DNA of 64,000 bases from Cardiobacterium sp. Marseille-Q4385 (GTDB lineage Bacteria; Pseudomonadota; Gammaproteobacteria; Cardiobacteriales; Cardiobacteriaceae), in NCBI RefSeq assembly GCF_916618745.1, contig NZ_OU745373.1, positions 1 to 64,000 on the forward strand, in the 5' to 3' direction. Both the position numbers and the translations under genes were made by a program. Below are positions 7,522 through 16,471 of this stretch, one piece after another. Position 1 is the first letter of the stretch. Each line of letters begins with the position of its first letter. Under the pieces are notes generated by a model. It had not been told where the DNA came from. It did no database searches and worked only from the letters and a program-made list of their open reading frames with translations.

Positions 7522-8172
7522 GTGGACTTTAACAGCATTCTAAATCAGGTATTAAGCGGCGGGCAGCAAATCGCGCGCCAGGGTGGCAACCTGCTCGGCG
7601 GCGTCAACCGCGACACCCTCAAAGGTTTTGGCGGCGGCGTGGCGGCGACCAGCCTGCTCTCATTGCTCATGGGGCGCAAAGGCTTTGGCCGCAGCGCCCT
7701 GGAACTCGGCTCGATGGCCGCCCTCGGCGCACTTGCCTATAACGCCTGGAAAAACTATCAGGGTGGGCAGCAGACTGCGGGACAACAGCAACCGCTTTTG
7801 CCCGCTACCGAACGCTCCCCAGCGCAGGCCGCTCAGGCTGGCGAACTGACAATGAAAGTGATGATTGCTGCCGCCGCTGCTGACGGCCGCATTGATGAAG
7901 CGGAAAGCCAGAGCATCCTCACGCAAATCGGCGCGGAAAGCGCGGAAGTGCGGCAATGGCTGGAAGCGCAACTGCGCCGTCCAGCGACGCCGCAGGAAAT
8001 TGCCGCTGCCGCTGGTGATGACCGTGTGCTTGCTTCCGAACTCTATCTCGCCGCGCGCGTAGTCTGCGGCGAACTGGACCGCAAGGAAATCGTCTTCCTG
8101 CACGAACTCGCCACCGCGCTCAAGCTTGATGACGGCATCGTCGCCCAGCTGGAGCAGCAGGCGGGATTCTGA
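7522..8172 (+). CDS. DUF533 / TerB-fold inner-membrane protein (YebE-like)
   Basis: This 216-residue protein starts at GTG 7522, eight bases after AAGGAG, reading VDFNSILNQVLSGG. In-frame ATGs upstream would place the start inside the divergent promoter. The N-terminal half is Gly-rich with one hydrophobic stretch (SMAALGALAYNAWKNYQ). The C-terminal half is a helical TerB-like domain with MIAAAAADGRIDEAE, which resembles a metal-binding loop. The family is linked to stress responses, but its function is unproven. The terminator follows directly. Confidence 0.8.
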   Translation: MDFNSILNQVLSGGQQIARQGGNLLGGVNRDTLKGFGGGVAATSLLSLLMGRKGFGRSALELGSMAALGALAYNAWKNYQGGQQTAGQQQPLLPATERSPAQAAQAGELTMKVMIAAAAADGRIDEAESQSILTQIGAESAEVRQWLEAQLRRPATPQEIAAAAGDDRVLASELYLAARVVCGELDRKEIVFLHELATALKLDDGIVAQLEQQAGF

Positions 8173-8180
8173 TCCGCAAG

Positions 8181-8207
8181 AAAAAGCCCGCTTAGGCGGG
8201 CTTTTTT
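8181..8207. terminator. Bidirectional terminator
   Basis: GCCCGC-TTAG-GCGGGC (8186-8201) is preceded by five A and followed by six T. It can serve both the YebE-like gene and the convergent speD gene. Confidence 0.85.
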
Positions 8208-8265
8208 CATAACTTTGTCATGTACAAAAAATCACCGCTTACTCTCTGGGACAGTGTTTCTTGGT

Positions 8266-8631
8266 TTAAGGCAGCACCTTATCGCCACAGCCGCGCGGAA
8301 ATGCCCGCCAATCGCTGCGTGCAGGGCGCAGTGCCGCCTCAATGATGCGACGGGCACGGGCGATGTCGCCGCTGCAAAGATAGATGTCGAGAGCAGCAAA
8401 ATGGTGCTCCGGCCAGGTGTGGATGCTGAGGTGCGATTCAGCGAGCAGCAACACACCAGTCACGCCTGCCCCCGCACCGAAATGGTGGAAATGGGCGGCG
8501 AGAATAGTCGCCCCCGCCGCTTGTGCCGCCTCGTGCAGGAGGTCTTCAAGACCTTCGGCATCGCCAAGCAGGGCGGCGTCGCAACCGTAGCAGTCGAGCA
8601 GGGTGTGGCTGCCGTAGCTGTAGGTGTTCAT
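8266..8631 (-). CDS. speD: S-adenosylmethionine decarboxylase proenzyme
   Basis: This 121-residue enzyme belongs to the short class 1B type (SpeH-like). It makes decarboxylated AdoMet, the aminopropyl donor for spermidine. The self-cleavage site is Glu-Ser in LAESHLSIHTWPEH, where Ser becomes the pyruvoyl cofactor. The downstream ALDIYLCSGD segment carries the catalytic Cys region, and an N-terminal CYGCD matches the family. The ATG overlaps the stop of the DUF1444 gene by 4 bp. No speE is next to it, which is unusual for speD. Confidence 0.93.
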   Translation of the reverse strand: MNTYSYGSHTLLDCYGCDAALLGDAEGLEDLLHEAAQAAGATILAAHFHHFGAGAGVTGVLLLAESHLSIHTWPEHHFAALDIYLCSGDIARARRIIEAALRPARSDWRAFPRGCGDKVLP

Positions 8632-9485
8632 GGTGCTGGATAGGGGGTGAGGCGGCCATCCTGCCAGCGGTAGAGCTGCGTCGAGATGGTGTAGGGTGAG
8701 TCTTGTACGGCGTCGGTTTCTGCTCGCAGGCGGGCAAGGGCGGCGGGGTCATCTGCATCGCAGATAAATAAGGCATCGCGAGCGGCAACGGCGACAGCGG
8801 CGTTTCGGATGGGGAGTTGTTCAAGGAGAGGGTCGAGAAAAAATATGAGGCTGGCGTCGTACACCCCGTCCACGACGAATCGGTGCAGCAGGCCGTCCTG
8901 GCTGGTGTAACTGGTATAGCCGTGTTCGTCGATGTAGGCCGCGAGGTTTTCTTCGGCTTGTTGGGTGAGAACCCGGAGGTCGTCCAGGCCGAGAGCGGCG
9001 CTGTCGTCTGTGGTGAGGAAGCGCATATTGTGTTCGTTATCAACGACGAAGGTCAGCGCAAGGTCGCCCACAAGTGGGATGTTGTAGTGCCGCTCTGCGG
9101 CACGGTTGTCGTCCCCCAGGGCGGCGAGACTTTCTTGTAACCAGCTGTGGTTTTTGATGACGGGCAGGATTTGTGCCGCCTGCGGGATGTCGTCGCCGCT
9201 GATCATGCGTGCGGTTTCGTTGATGCCAGCGACGTACTGGCTGATGATTTCATTCAGGGCAGCGGGTTGTTGCTGGTAAACCTGCCACAGGTTTATCACG
9301 GAAGGGGTGAGTTCGGTGTCATCGGTAAAAGTGATATGTATGTGGCAGCCAGCGGCTTCTTTGGCGGTGTGGACGTCGATTTTGGCCCCTGGATGAGCTT
9401 GGCGGATGGCTTCAGCCAGGTGGTTGGTGAAGGTGGCCGGGTCAAGCGAGCGACGGCGGGGGAAGAGTTTTTGCAGGATGTTCAT
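8628..9485 (-). CDS. DUF1444 (YtpQ-like) family protein
   Basis: This 285-residue soluble protein is without a signal peptide. The family is recognised by the central ILPVIKNHSW segment and by VVDGVYDASLIFFLD, matching the DGYDAS-type motif of Bacillus YtpQ. Function is unknown in every member I know. It sits between the NERD helicase and speD. Both junctions are ATGA overlaps (9482-9485 and 8628-8631), so all three should be made from one transcript. Confidence 0.75.
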   Translation of the reverse strand: MNILQKLFPRRRSLDPATFTNHLAEAIRQAHPGAKIDVHTAKEAAGCHIHITFTDDTELTPSVINLWQVYQQQPAALNEIISQYVAGINETARMISGDDIPQAAQILPVIKNHSWLQESLAALGDDNRAAERHYNIPLVGDLALTFVVDNEHNMRFLTTDDSAALGLDDLRVLTQQAEENLAAYIDEHGYTSYTSQDGLLHRFVVDGVYDASLIFFLDPLLEQLPIRNAAVAVAARDALFICDADDPAALARLRAETDAVQDSPYTISTQLYRWQDGRLTPYPAP

Positions 9486-11350
9486 GGATGGCTTCCAGGT
9501 TGGTTCAATAAGCGGGTGTAGGTGTTCTCGCCAGCGGCGGTCAGCAGCAGGTGGCTTTGCGCGCGGGTCATGCCGACATAAAGCAGGCGGGCGTTTTGTT
9601 GGCGCTGTTCTTCGCTGTCGTCATGCAGGGTGTCCACACCACTGATGATGACGCGCGGAAATTCGCCGCCTTTGCTGCTGTGGAGGGTGCAAAGCAGGAT
9701 TTTCTCCGGGTCGGGACGGTAGTGTTTGCGCTCGTCGCTGCTGATAGGGTTTTGCAGGGGAATCCCTGCCTGTTGTAGCGCTGCGCCGAGTTCCCTGCCC
9801 TGGTCTTTTCTGTAATAGAGGACCGCAATGTCGCCGTAGGGCGTGCCCGCTGCGTGCCAGGCGCGGATGGCGTCGGCGATGGTGCGGATTTCTTCGTCTC
9901 TGTTGGCGGTTTGCCGGTATTCGGGGGCGATACCGCTGTTGCCACCGCCACTTTCTGCGGCAAGGATGGGGATGGGCTGTGCTTCGTTTTCTGCGGTACT
10001 TTCGTTTTCTTCGTCTGCTTCGTCCGTCATTTCGCCATTGAGCGGGGTGTCGGTCATGAAGCGGTGTTTGAAGTCTTCGGCGTATTGGCAGATTTCTTCG
10101 CTGTTGCGGTAGTTCACGCGCAGGATGCGGGTGCGTCCCTGCGCCTGAATGCCGACGGAGGAGAGCGAGAAATCAATGCTGTGGCGCCCGGTGTAGAGGG
10201 TTTGCGCGTCGTCATAGAGCAGGAGCAGTTGTTGTGCTTTGCTATCAGCCCCTTCCGGCATTTTGGCAAGCGCGCACAGCCAGTCTTCGGCAAGGTCGTG
10301 GCCTTCGTCGATGAGGACGGCGCGGTATTGGCCGCCGGGGATGGTGCCGTCGTTGATAGCGGCGCAGACGGTTTTGGTGAAATCCTCGCCATATGGGGTT
10401 TTGAGGTGGTATTGCGTTTTCAGCTGGCTGCACCAGTCATGGAAATAGCGGATTTCCACGTTTTCCAGGCCATGCAGGCGCGCTTTGAGCAGGCTGGCGA
10501 GCATGATGTTGTAGCAGATGATAAGAATGGGTTTGCCAGGTTTTTCTGCGGCAAGCTGGCGGGCGCGGTATTGCAGGATGATGGTTTTGCCAGAACCGGC
10601 CACGCCGTGGATGACGCGGTGGCCGTCGCCCAGTTCGCGCGCAAGGCGTTCCTGGGCTTTGTCCATGATTTTGATGGTTTCGACGCGGTCGGGGTCGGCT
10701 TTGAAGAGTTCGCCCTGGGTGTCAGCGATGTATTCGGGATAGATGTGGGCACGCACGCGGCGGCATTCTTCGTCACTGAGGTTTATCGGGAATTTATATG
10801 GCAGCATGCCGTGCAGTTTGGCAAGAAAGTCGCGGCGACTGAGGACGCCTTCGAGGATGTCCTCTTTGTACCAGGTGAGATGAGGTGGGAAACAGGCGTG
10901 CAAGATTTCGGGCGGGATGTTAGTGAGGCGGTTGCTGCGCAACCAGTTGCTCATCACCGCACCAAAACCCCAGGGGAAGCGCAGTTTGCCCTGATATTTG
11001 CCGCTTGACTGACACAGTTGACTATCCGTTTTCATGTGGTCAATGACGGGAAGGCAGCAATCGCGCGCCTGCTCGATGGGATGGGCATAGGTTTCCGCGT
11101 CTTTCAGTGTCACGGTGTTTTTGTTCATGGCAGTGACGTTGCCCATATGCCAGTCCTTGATTTCCAGACACCACAAGCCATGGCCGGGGTGGAAGATAAG
11201 GAAATCCGGATAGCGGCGCTGTTCGCCATTACTGGGGACGTTGTACCAGACGAGGTAGTCGTTATCGAGATAGTCGCTAAGGAGCTGGGCGAAGCGTTTT
11301 TCGCCAACCGTCATTTTGTTTTTTTTCAGGGGGGTGAGGATTTGTGCCAC
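9482..11350 (-). CDS. NERD-domain UvrD/Rep-like helicase
   Basis: This 622-residue protein is a predicted nuclease fused to an SF1 helicase. The N-terminal NERD domain (about residues 12-125) shows a PD-(D/E)xK-like core, YPDFLIFHPG then CLEIKDW. The helicase part carries Walker A GVAGSGKT (near residue 248), Walker B VLIDEGHDL, VNYRNSEEI, LCTLHSSKGGEFPRV and LLYVGMTRAQSHLLL. It should act on DNA ends or invading DNA; defence or repair roles are inference. It is the first gene of the overlapping trio with DUF1444 and speD. An acidic, low-complexity stretch (EADEENESTAENEA) lies mid-protein. Confidence 0.88.
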   Translation of the reverse strand: MAQILTPLKKNKMTVGEKRFAQLLSDYLDNDYLVWYNVPSNGEQRRYPDFLIFHPGHGLWCLEIKDWHMGNVTAMNKNTVTLKDAETYAHPIEQARDCCLPVIDHMKTDSQLCQSSGKYQGKLRFPWGFGAVMSNWLRSNRLTNIPPEILHACFPPHLTWYKEDILEGVLSRRDFLAKLHGMLPYKFPINLSDEECRRVRAHIYPEYIADTQGELFKADPDRVETIKIMDKAQERLARELGDGHRVIHGVAGSGKTIILQYRARQLAAEKPGKPILIICYNIMLASLLKARLHGLENVEIRYFHDWCSQLKTQYHLKTPYGEDFTKTVCAAINDGTIPGGQYRAVLIDEGHDLAEDWLCALAKMPEGADSKAQQLLLLYDDAQTLYTGRHSIDFSLSSVGIQAQGRTRILRVNYRNSEEICQYAEDFKHRFMTDTPLNGEMTDEADEENESTAENEAQPIPILAAESGGGNSGIAPEYRQTANRDEEIRTIADAIRAWHAAGTPYGDIAVLYYRKDQGRELGAALQQAGIPLQNPISSDERKHYRPDPEKILLCTLHSSKGGEFPRVIISGVDTLHDDSEEQRQQNARLLYVGMTRAQSHLLLTAAGENTYTRLLNQPGSHP

Positions 11351-11400
11351 AGAAAGTCCTTATGTGGGCGGTTGATAGGATTAAGAGGCGCTTATTTTAC

Positions 11401-11436
11401 GCACCTGCGATTCACACTTCGCAGGTGCTTTTATTT
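11401..11436. terminator. Hairpin between nitroreductase and helicase genes
   Basis: GCACCTGCGA and TCGCAGGTGC form a ten-base stem (11401-11428) followed on the plus strand by TTTTATTT. Both neighbours are on the minus strand, so its direction does not suit them. It may be a structural hairpin or a relic. Confidence 0.4.
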
Positions 11437-11463
11437 AGCGATTTTCCCGGCTAGAAGATGGGC

Positions 11464-12435
11464 TCAAGCCCCGGACGCAATTACCTCGTCAATAGGGCGG
11501 CGGAGCGAGTAGGGTTGTTCAGCGGCATAGCCGATGCGCAGCAGGATCTGCGGATAGGCGTGGCTAATGGGCAGCGTTTCGCGCAATTCGGCGCGGATGG
11601 CCGCTACTTCGCAGGGCTGGTTGAGGAAGGCGCAGGCGAGGTTCGCAGCACTCAGGCGCAGCAGCAGGCGTTGCAGGACGCGACCGGTCGCGATGCGGGC
11701 GGCGTTGTCGTCGCTGTCGCTGCTGATAAGGAGCAGGTGCGAGGCGGCGGCGAGATGTTTAGCGTCGGTTTTGTTCTGGGTTTTGCCGTTCATCATGCTT
11801 TTAACGATGATTTTCGCCAGCCAGCGTGGCAGATTGGGCGCGCCCAGCACGGCGTTGCTGATGCCATCGTTGTGCGCCTCACTGTGTTTCCGGTTGTAGC
11901 GTATCCAGCTCAGCAGTTCGTTTTTGAAGGCGGGGTCGTTCATCTGTACGTCGTTACCCCGGCGGATAGCATCGCCCAGTTGGGTGAAGGCCGGCGTGTC
12001 GCGGGCGAAGGCGTGGATGTGGATGTTCGCGGTTGCTTCCGCCAGCAGGATTTGCAGAACGTCATCCGGCACCATCCGCCCGTCGCAGGTCGCGCGGTTG
12101 CTCTGGCGGCGCGTGATGCTGGCGGCGAGTGGGTCGGCGGGCAGGGCATCATCCGTACGCAGATGTACATCAATGCGGCCATCGGTGCTGATGCTCACTG
12201 TGCTGGCGTAGTGCAGGGTGGTGGCGTGCAGACAGAGGTTTTCCAGCGCGCAGCCGAGGCTGATGAGGAGTTCGCGCTGGTCGCCATCGACGGCGGGCAG
12301 TGTCCGCGCCGGGTCGGGCAGGATGGTGATGCCATCGGCGGTGGCGTGAAAATGCCAGGGCTGGCTGTTGTGTCCGGACGGCGCCCGGGTGGCGGCTGTG
12401 ACCAGTTGGCGGAAAACGGTGTCGTTGACGTTCAT
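11464..12435 (-). CDS. Nitroreductase-fold protein, Acg-like
   Basis: This 323-residue protein begins MNVNDTVFRQLVTAATRAPSGHNSQPW. The segment RAPSGHNSQPW is the FMN-binding start of the nitroreductase fold, and DGDQRELLISLGCALENL is typical of the longer Acg-like branch. ITRRQSNRATCDGR follows in the middle. Some Acg-type proteins sequester FMN rather than reduce nitro compounds, so activity is uncertain. The start follows AAGGAGATCCC. It stands alone, divergent from the aldo/keto reductase. Confidence 0.8.
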   Translation of the reverse strand: MNVNDTVFRQLVTAATRAPSGHNSQPWHFHATADGITILPDPARTLPAVDGDQRELLISLGCALENLCLHATTLHYASTVSISTDGRIDVHLRTDDALPADPLAASITRRQSNRATCDGRMVPDDVLQILLAEATANIHIHAFARDTPAFTQLGDAIRRGNDVQMNDPAFKNELLSWIRYNRKHSEAHNDGISNAVLGAPNLPRWLAKIIVKSMMNGKTQNKTDAKHLAAASHLLLISSDSDDNAARIATGRVLQRLLLRLSAANLACAFLNQPCEVAAIRAELRETLPISHAYPQILLRIGYAAEQPYSLRRPIDEVIASGA

Positions 12436-12562
12436 GGGATCTCCTTATTTGTCTTGATGCCGCTCATTAAAGCACTTCCCCTGACTGCCTGCTCGCGATA
12501 GCGTTTATTCGTTCGTTCCCGCTGCTTACAATGCCCGCTTCATCCACTACGAGGTAAACCCC

Positions 12563-13444
12563 ATGACCCAGCCCACTGCCACCCTGACCAACGGCGTTAC
12601 CATCCCGATGCTCGGCTTCGGCGTCTATCAAGTGCTCCCCGAAGAATGCGAACGCGTCGTCATAGATGCCATTGCCAGCGGCTACCGCCATATCGATACC
12701 GCTGCCGCCTACTTCAACGAAGAACAAGTCGGCCGTGCCATCCGCGCAAGCGGCATCAAGCGGGAAGACATCTTCATCACCACCAAACTGTGGCTGAACA
12801 GCGCCAGCTACGATGCCGCCAAAGCACAATTCGAGCGCAGCCTGAACCGTCTGCAACTCGACTACCTCGACCTCTACCTTATCCACCAACCCTACGGCGA
12901 CGTACACGGGGCATGGCGCGCCATCGAAGAACTTTTCGACGCGGGAAAAATCCGCGCCATCGGCGTCAGCAACTTCCACAGCGACCGCCTCGTCGATCTC
13001 GCCACCTTCAACCGCATCGCGCCGATGGTGAACCAGATTGAGGTCAACCCCTTTCACCAGCAGACGCGCGAAGTGGGCTACATGCAGGCAAACGGCATCA
13101 CCGTCGCGGCCTGGGGATCATTCGCCGAGGGCAAATACGACTTCTTCAACCAGCCGTTACTCGTTGAAATCGGCCAGAAATACGGCAAAACGGCGGGGCA
13201 AGTAGCACTGCGCTGGCTCTACCAACGGGACATCGTCTCACTGGTGAAAACCGTGCGCCCCGAACGGATGCGGGAAAATCAGGCCATCTTCGACTTCGAA
13301 CTGAGCAGCGACGACATGCTGCGCCTCACCACGCTGGACACCGGCCACAGCGCACTGGCCACCAGCCTGCCAAACAGCTTCTTTGACCACCGCGACCCCA
13401 ACTTCGCGCGCTGGCTGACCGGCTTCAAGAACTGGGATGTGTGA
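12563..13444 (+). CDS. Aldo/keto reductase
   Basis: This 293-residue NADPH-dependent reductase has a TIM-barrel fold. The catalytic tetrad is visible: Asp in GYRHIDTAAAY, Tyr in AAAYFNEEQVG, Lys in ITTKLWL, and His in LYLIHQPYGD. IGVSNFHSDRL and the C-terminal cofactor segment around VKTVRPERM complete the signature. It resembles the 2,5-diketogluconate reductase / YtbE branch. Substrate is not predictable. The start follows GAGGTAAACCCC. Confidence 0.93.
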   Translation: MTQPTATLTNGVTIPMLGFGVYQVLPEECERVVIDAIASGYRHIDTAAAYFNEEQVGRAIRASGIKREDIFITTKLWLNSASYDAAKAQFERSLNRLQLDYLDLYLIHQPYGDVHGAWRAIEELFDAGKIRAIGVSNFHSDRLVDLATFNRIAPMVNQIEVNPFHQQTREVGYMQANGITVAAWGSFAEGKYDFFNQPLLVEIGQKYGKTAGQVALRWLYQRDIVSLVKTVRPERMRENQAIFDFELSSDDMLRLTTLDTGHSALATSLPNSFFDHRDPNFARWLTGFKNWDV

Positions 13445-13460
13445 CGATGCCCAACAAAAA

Positions 13461-13483
13461 ACCGCCCTTCGGGGCGGTTTTTT
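13461..13483 (+). terminator. Terminator of the aldo/keto reductase gene
   Basis: ACCGCC and GGCGGT with a CCTTCGGG centre (13461-13478) are followed by six T. Confidence 0.85.
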
Positions 13484-13522
13484 AGTAACGGCGGAAAGCC
13501 AGTGTTTATCCCGCTTGGCGGG

Positions 13523-14995
13523 TTATGGCTGGCTGTTTTTGACGACGTTATCCATCCAGGCGAAGAGTTCGTCCAGGTCGTAGTCGCCGCTGTGCGGTAC
13601 TTGCCACGGCATGGCGAGATCCACGGTTTTGCCGCTGTTGGCCAGTTTGCTTGCGAGGATGACGGCGATGGCGTGCGAGGTGTCGCTGTCGGCGGTGCCA
13701 ACGCGGATGCGCCAGTGTTGCGGCGCGGTTTTGTCGCTGATGTAGTGCAGCGGGTTCATTTGTTTGATGGTCGCGTCATCTGCCATGCCGGCGCCAGCGA
13801 CGCTGCTGTGTGCCTGGCTGTAGGCGGTGAAGTGCCGCTTATCTTCGCTTGCGCTGCCGAAGAGTTGGTTTTCGCCGCTACTGAGGTCGAGTGCGTCGAA
13901 GGCGGGCGGGGTTTTCTGCCGCCCGATGGTTTTGGCGTAGGCGGCGAAGTCCACAGTAGTCACGCGGTCGCCGTCGAGGGTCAGCCACGGGTGGTCAGCG
14001 GCAAGTTGGGCGACGGTGGTTTGGCCGTTTTTCAGGGCGGTTTCGGCGCTTTTGCCGAGGTATGCCGCAATCGCATCACGGAAGCTGCCGTTGCCGTCGG
14101 CATCCAGGGTAAGCGGTGTACCGTCCGTGTTTTTGAGGTTGAGGCTGTTCAGGTAGGCGGGAAATTGGGCTTTAAGGTCGGCCGAGGTTTGTTGTTCGGC
14201 GGCGCTCAGGGTGCCTTTTTGTAGTTGGCGTTCGACGTGGTAATCGACTTGGCGGGCGTCAATTTTTTCGTAGTCGTTCACGCCGTGAAATTCCCATTCG
14301 TAGGCGCTGTCGGCGTGGTCGAGGATGCTGATGGGGCAGTAGGCGGATACGGCGTAGATGTCGTCCGGAGCTTCTGCCGCGCCGAGGGTTTTCAGGGCGG
14401 CGTCGTAGTCGGGGGCGTTGCTGCTGGCGCCGAGCAGGATGGAGAGGGCACCGCCCGCGCTGGTACCGTTGCTGATGATTTTGCCGGCATCGCCCGCCAT
14501 GTTGGCGTCGTTATGTTTGAGGTAGCGCACCGCTGCTTTGAGGTCGATGATGGCGGCGGGCGCTTTGCCGTCAGCGCTGATGCGGCCGCGTGCGCCGGGC
14601 GAGGCGACGATGTAGCCTTTGGCGAGCGCGGTTTGCATGGCGTCCGCCCCTTCTTTTTTCGGGCCGAAGCCGCTGGCGCCGGGTACGCCGGCGCTGGCGG
14701 GCATGTAGCCGCCGATTTGGTTCGGCAGGTAGATGGGCGCGGTGGCGGCGGTGTAGCCGTTAATGCTGCCGCCGTTGTAGTAGGCGGCGGGGATGTAGAT
14801 GTTGATGGTTTGGTGTGCGGCGTCCACGGGGTTGGCGACGTAGGGGATGTTTTCGTAAGCGCGGTAGGTGATGGTTTCGCCGTTGACGGTAGCGGTTTTT
14901 TCGCTGTACTGCGCGGGATCGAAGTCAAGGCTTGCACCACCGGCGAGGGTGGCGCTGCCAAAGGCGAGGGCGGTGATGAGGGGTTTGCGGCTCAT
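13523..14995 (-). CDS. Exported subtype-B tannase-like esterase
   Basis: This 490-residue protein starts with a signal-like segment (LITALAFGSATLAGGAS). The alpha/beta-hydrolase nucleophile is in SNGTSAGGALS. The remaining triad members fit Asp in GTADSDTSHA and His in VPHSGDYDL, the same layout as the Lactobacillus plantarum tannase. Such enzymes split galloyl esters; related esterases act on feruloyl or other phenolic esters. YIPAAYYNGG near the N terminus also fits. It is followed upstream on the same strand by a GH32 sucrose hydrolase gene 23 bases away, hinting at shared use of plant-diet substrates. Confidence 0.78.
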   Translation of the reverse strand: MSRKPLITALAFGSATLAGGASLDFDPAQYSEKTATVNGETITYRAYENIPYVANPVDAAHQTINIYIPAAYYNGGSINGYTAATAPIYLPNQIGGYMPASAGVPGASGFGPKKEGADAMQTALAKGYIVASPGARGRISADGKAPAAIIDLKAAVRYLKHNDANMAGDAGKIISNGTSAGGALSILLGASSNAPDYDAALKTLGAAEAPDDIYAVSAYCPISILDHADSAYEWEFHGVNDYEKIDARQVDYHVERQLQKGTLSAAEQQTSADLKAQFPAYLNSLNLKNTDGTPLTLDADGNGSFRDAIAAYLGKSAETALKNGQTTVAQLAADHPWLTLDGDRVTTVDFAAYAKTIGRQKTPPAFDALDLSSGENQLFGSASEDKRHFTAYSQAHSSVAGAGMADDATIKQMNPLHYISDKTAPQHWRIRVGTADSDTSHAIAVILASKLANSGKTVDLAMPWQVPHSGDYDLDELFAWMDNVVKNSQP

Positions 14996-15018
14996 GGGGA
15001 GTTCCTTGTTTGTAGTGT

Positions 15019-16446
15019 TCAGGCTTTGTTGAGCGGGTAGGTGGTGATGCTGACGCTATCGGCGGCAGCGATGTGCAGGCCGGTTGCGTCTGGGGCAGGG
15101 TAGAGGGCGGCGGTCATGGTCGCTTCGCCGTCGTTAAGGAAGATTTCCAGCGATGAAGTGTCGGAATAGAGTTGCAGGCGGCGCAGGTCACGCAGGGCAA
15201 GGCGGCGGATGTGCCCGCCTTTGCCGGGGGTGTCTTTTTCGGGTTCGGGCAGGGCACCGCTCTGACTGCGGTCGAGGATGACGGCTTCACCGTTGTAGGT
15301 GAGGACGGTTTTTTCCCGCGCTGAGGCGCGCAAGGTGAGGATGAAGGGCTGGTTGTCGGGGTTATCCAGGATGAGTTCGTAATGCACGCCGTCATGTGCG
15401 CCGCTGCCACGCAGTTGGGTGAGGTTCGGGTGCGGGCGCTGGCGCAGTTGGCCGTTTTCGACGGTGAGCACGCGCGGCAGGGTGAGGCAGTGCGCCCAGC
15501 CGTCGCGCGCGCTGGGGCAGGTGGTATCTGGCAGGCCCATCCAGGCGATGAGCAGACGTTCGCCGTTCGCGCCGAGGCCGCTTTGCGGCGCGTAGTAGTC
15601 AAAGCCGTGGTCAAGTTCGCGGAAGCCGTCGTGCGTGAAGCAGCAGGCGGTTTTGTCGAAATGGCCGATGAGGTAGCCGCTCTGGTAGAGGTTGCGGCAG
15701 TTGTCGCCATCGGCAGGCAGGCCCTGCGGGCAGTAGGTGAGGATGTCGTGGCCGTCAAGCGGGAAGTAGTCGGGGCATTCCCACATGTAGCCGAAGGTGG
15801 GTTGGGCGGTGTCGATTTCGCCGTGCAGCTGCCAGTCGCGTGCGTCTTTTGAGGTGAGATACAGCGCGGTTCCGCTCAGGTCTGCGCGCTGCGCGCCAAG
15901 GATGATGCCGTAGCTGCCGTCTGCTTCGCGCCAGATTTTCGGATCGCGGACGTGTTCGGTGTAGCCTTCTGGTGCGCCTTTGAGGAAGGGTTCGTCTTTG
16001 CGCAGGTGGTTGTGCGTGTCGAGGTGGGCGGTGAGTTGGTAGGGGATGCGTGTCCAGTCCGCTTCGCGGTGGTTGCCGGTGTAGGCGATGAGCAGTTCGT
16101 CGCCGTCGGCGATGGCGCTGCCGCTGTAAGCACCGTGACTATCCCAGTCGCTGTCGGGGGCGATGCCGGTGCCGTGATCGGTGTAGTGGACGAGGTCGGT
16201 GCTGCTCAGGTGGCGCCAGTATTTGAGGCCGTGTACCGGGCCGAGCGGGAACCATTGGTAGAAGATGTGGTAGGCACCCTGCCAGTAGCTGAAGCCGTTG
16301 GGGTCGTTGAGCAGGCCGGCAGGTGGCTGGATATGGTAGTGCTGCCGCCACGGGCTGGCCTCGACCTCGGCGCAGAGGGCTTCGTAGCGGGCGAGGGTGG
16401 CGGCGGTAAGTGGGGTGTAGCGGGCGTCGCGAGTCCAGGTGGTCAT
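15019..16446 (-). CDS. Glycoside hydrolase family 32, sucrose-6-phosphate hydrolase type
   Basis: This 475-residue protein has no signal peptide. The three GH32 acid motifs are visible: LLNDPNGFSYW (nucleophile Asp), VRDPKIW (stabilising Asp) and MWECPDYFPL (acid/base Glu). The N-terminal five-blade propeller is followed by a C-terminal beta-sandwich with DTSSLEIFLNDGEAT. It would release glucose or glucose-6-P and fructose from sucrose or its phosphate. A scrB-like role is likely, but no sucrose PTS or permease is next to it. The next gene is the tannase-like esterase, 23 bp downstream. Confidence 0.9.
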   Translation of the reverse strand: MTTWTRDARYTPLTAATLARYEALCAEVEASPWRQHYHIQPPAGLLNDPNGFSYWQGAYHIFYQWFPLGPVHGLKYWRHLSSTDLVHYTDHGTGIAPDSDWDSHGAYSGSAIADGDELLIAYTGNHREADWTRIPYQLTAHLDTHNHLRKDEPFLKGAPEGYTEHVRDPKIWREADGSYGIILGAQRADLSGTALYLTSKDARDWQLHGEIDTAQPTFGYMWECPDYFPLDGHDILTYCPQGLPADGDNCRNLYQSGYLIGHFDKTACCFTHDGFRELDHGFDYYAPQSGLGANGERLLIAWMGLPDTTCPSARDGWAHCLTLPRVLTVENGQLRQRPHPNLTQLRGSGAHDGVHYELILDNPDNQPFILTLRASAREKTVLTYNGEAVILDRSQSGALPEPEKDTPGKGGHIRRLALRDLRRLQLYSDTSSLEIFLNDGEATMTAALYPAPDATGLHIAAADSVSITTYPLNKA

Positions 16447-16471
16447 GGTGGTGCTCCTCTTCTTTAGCAGG

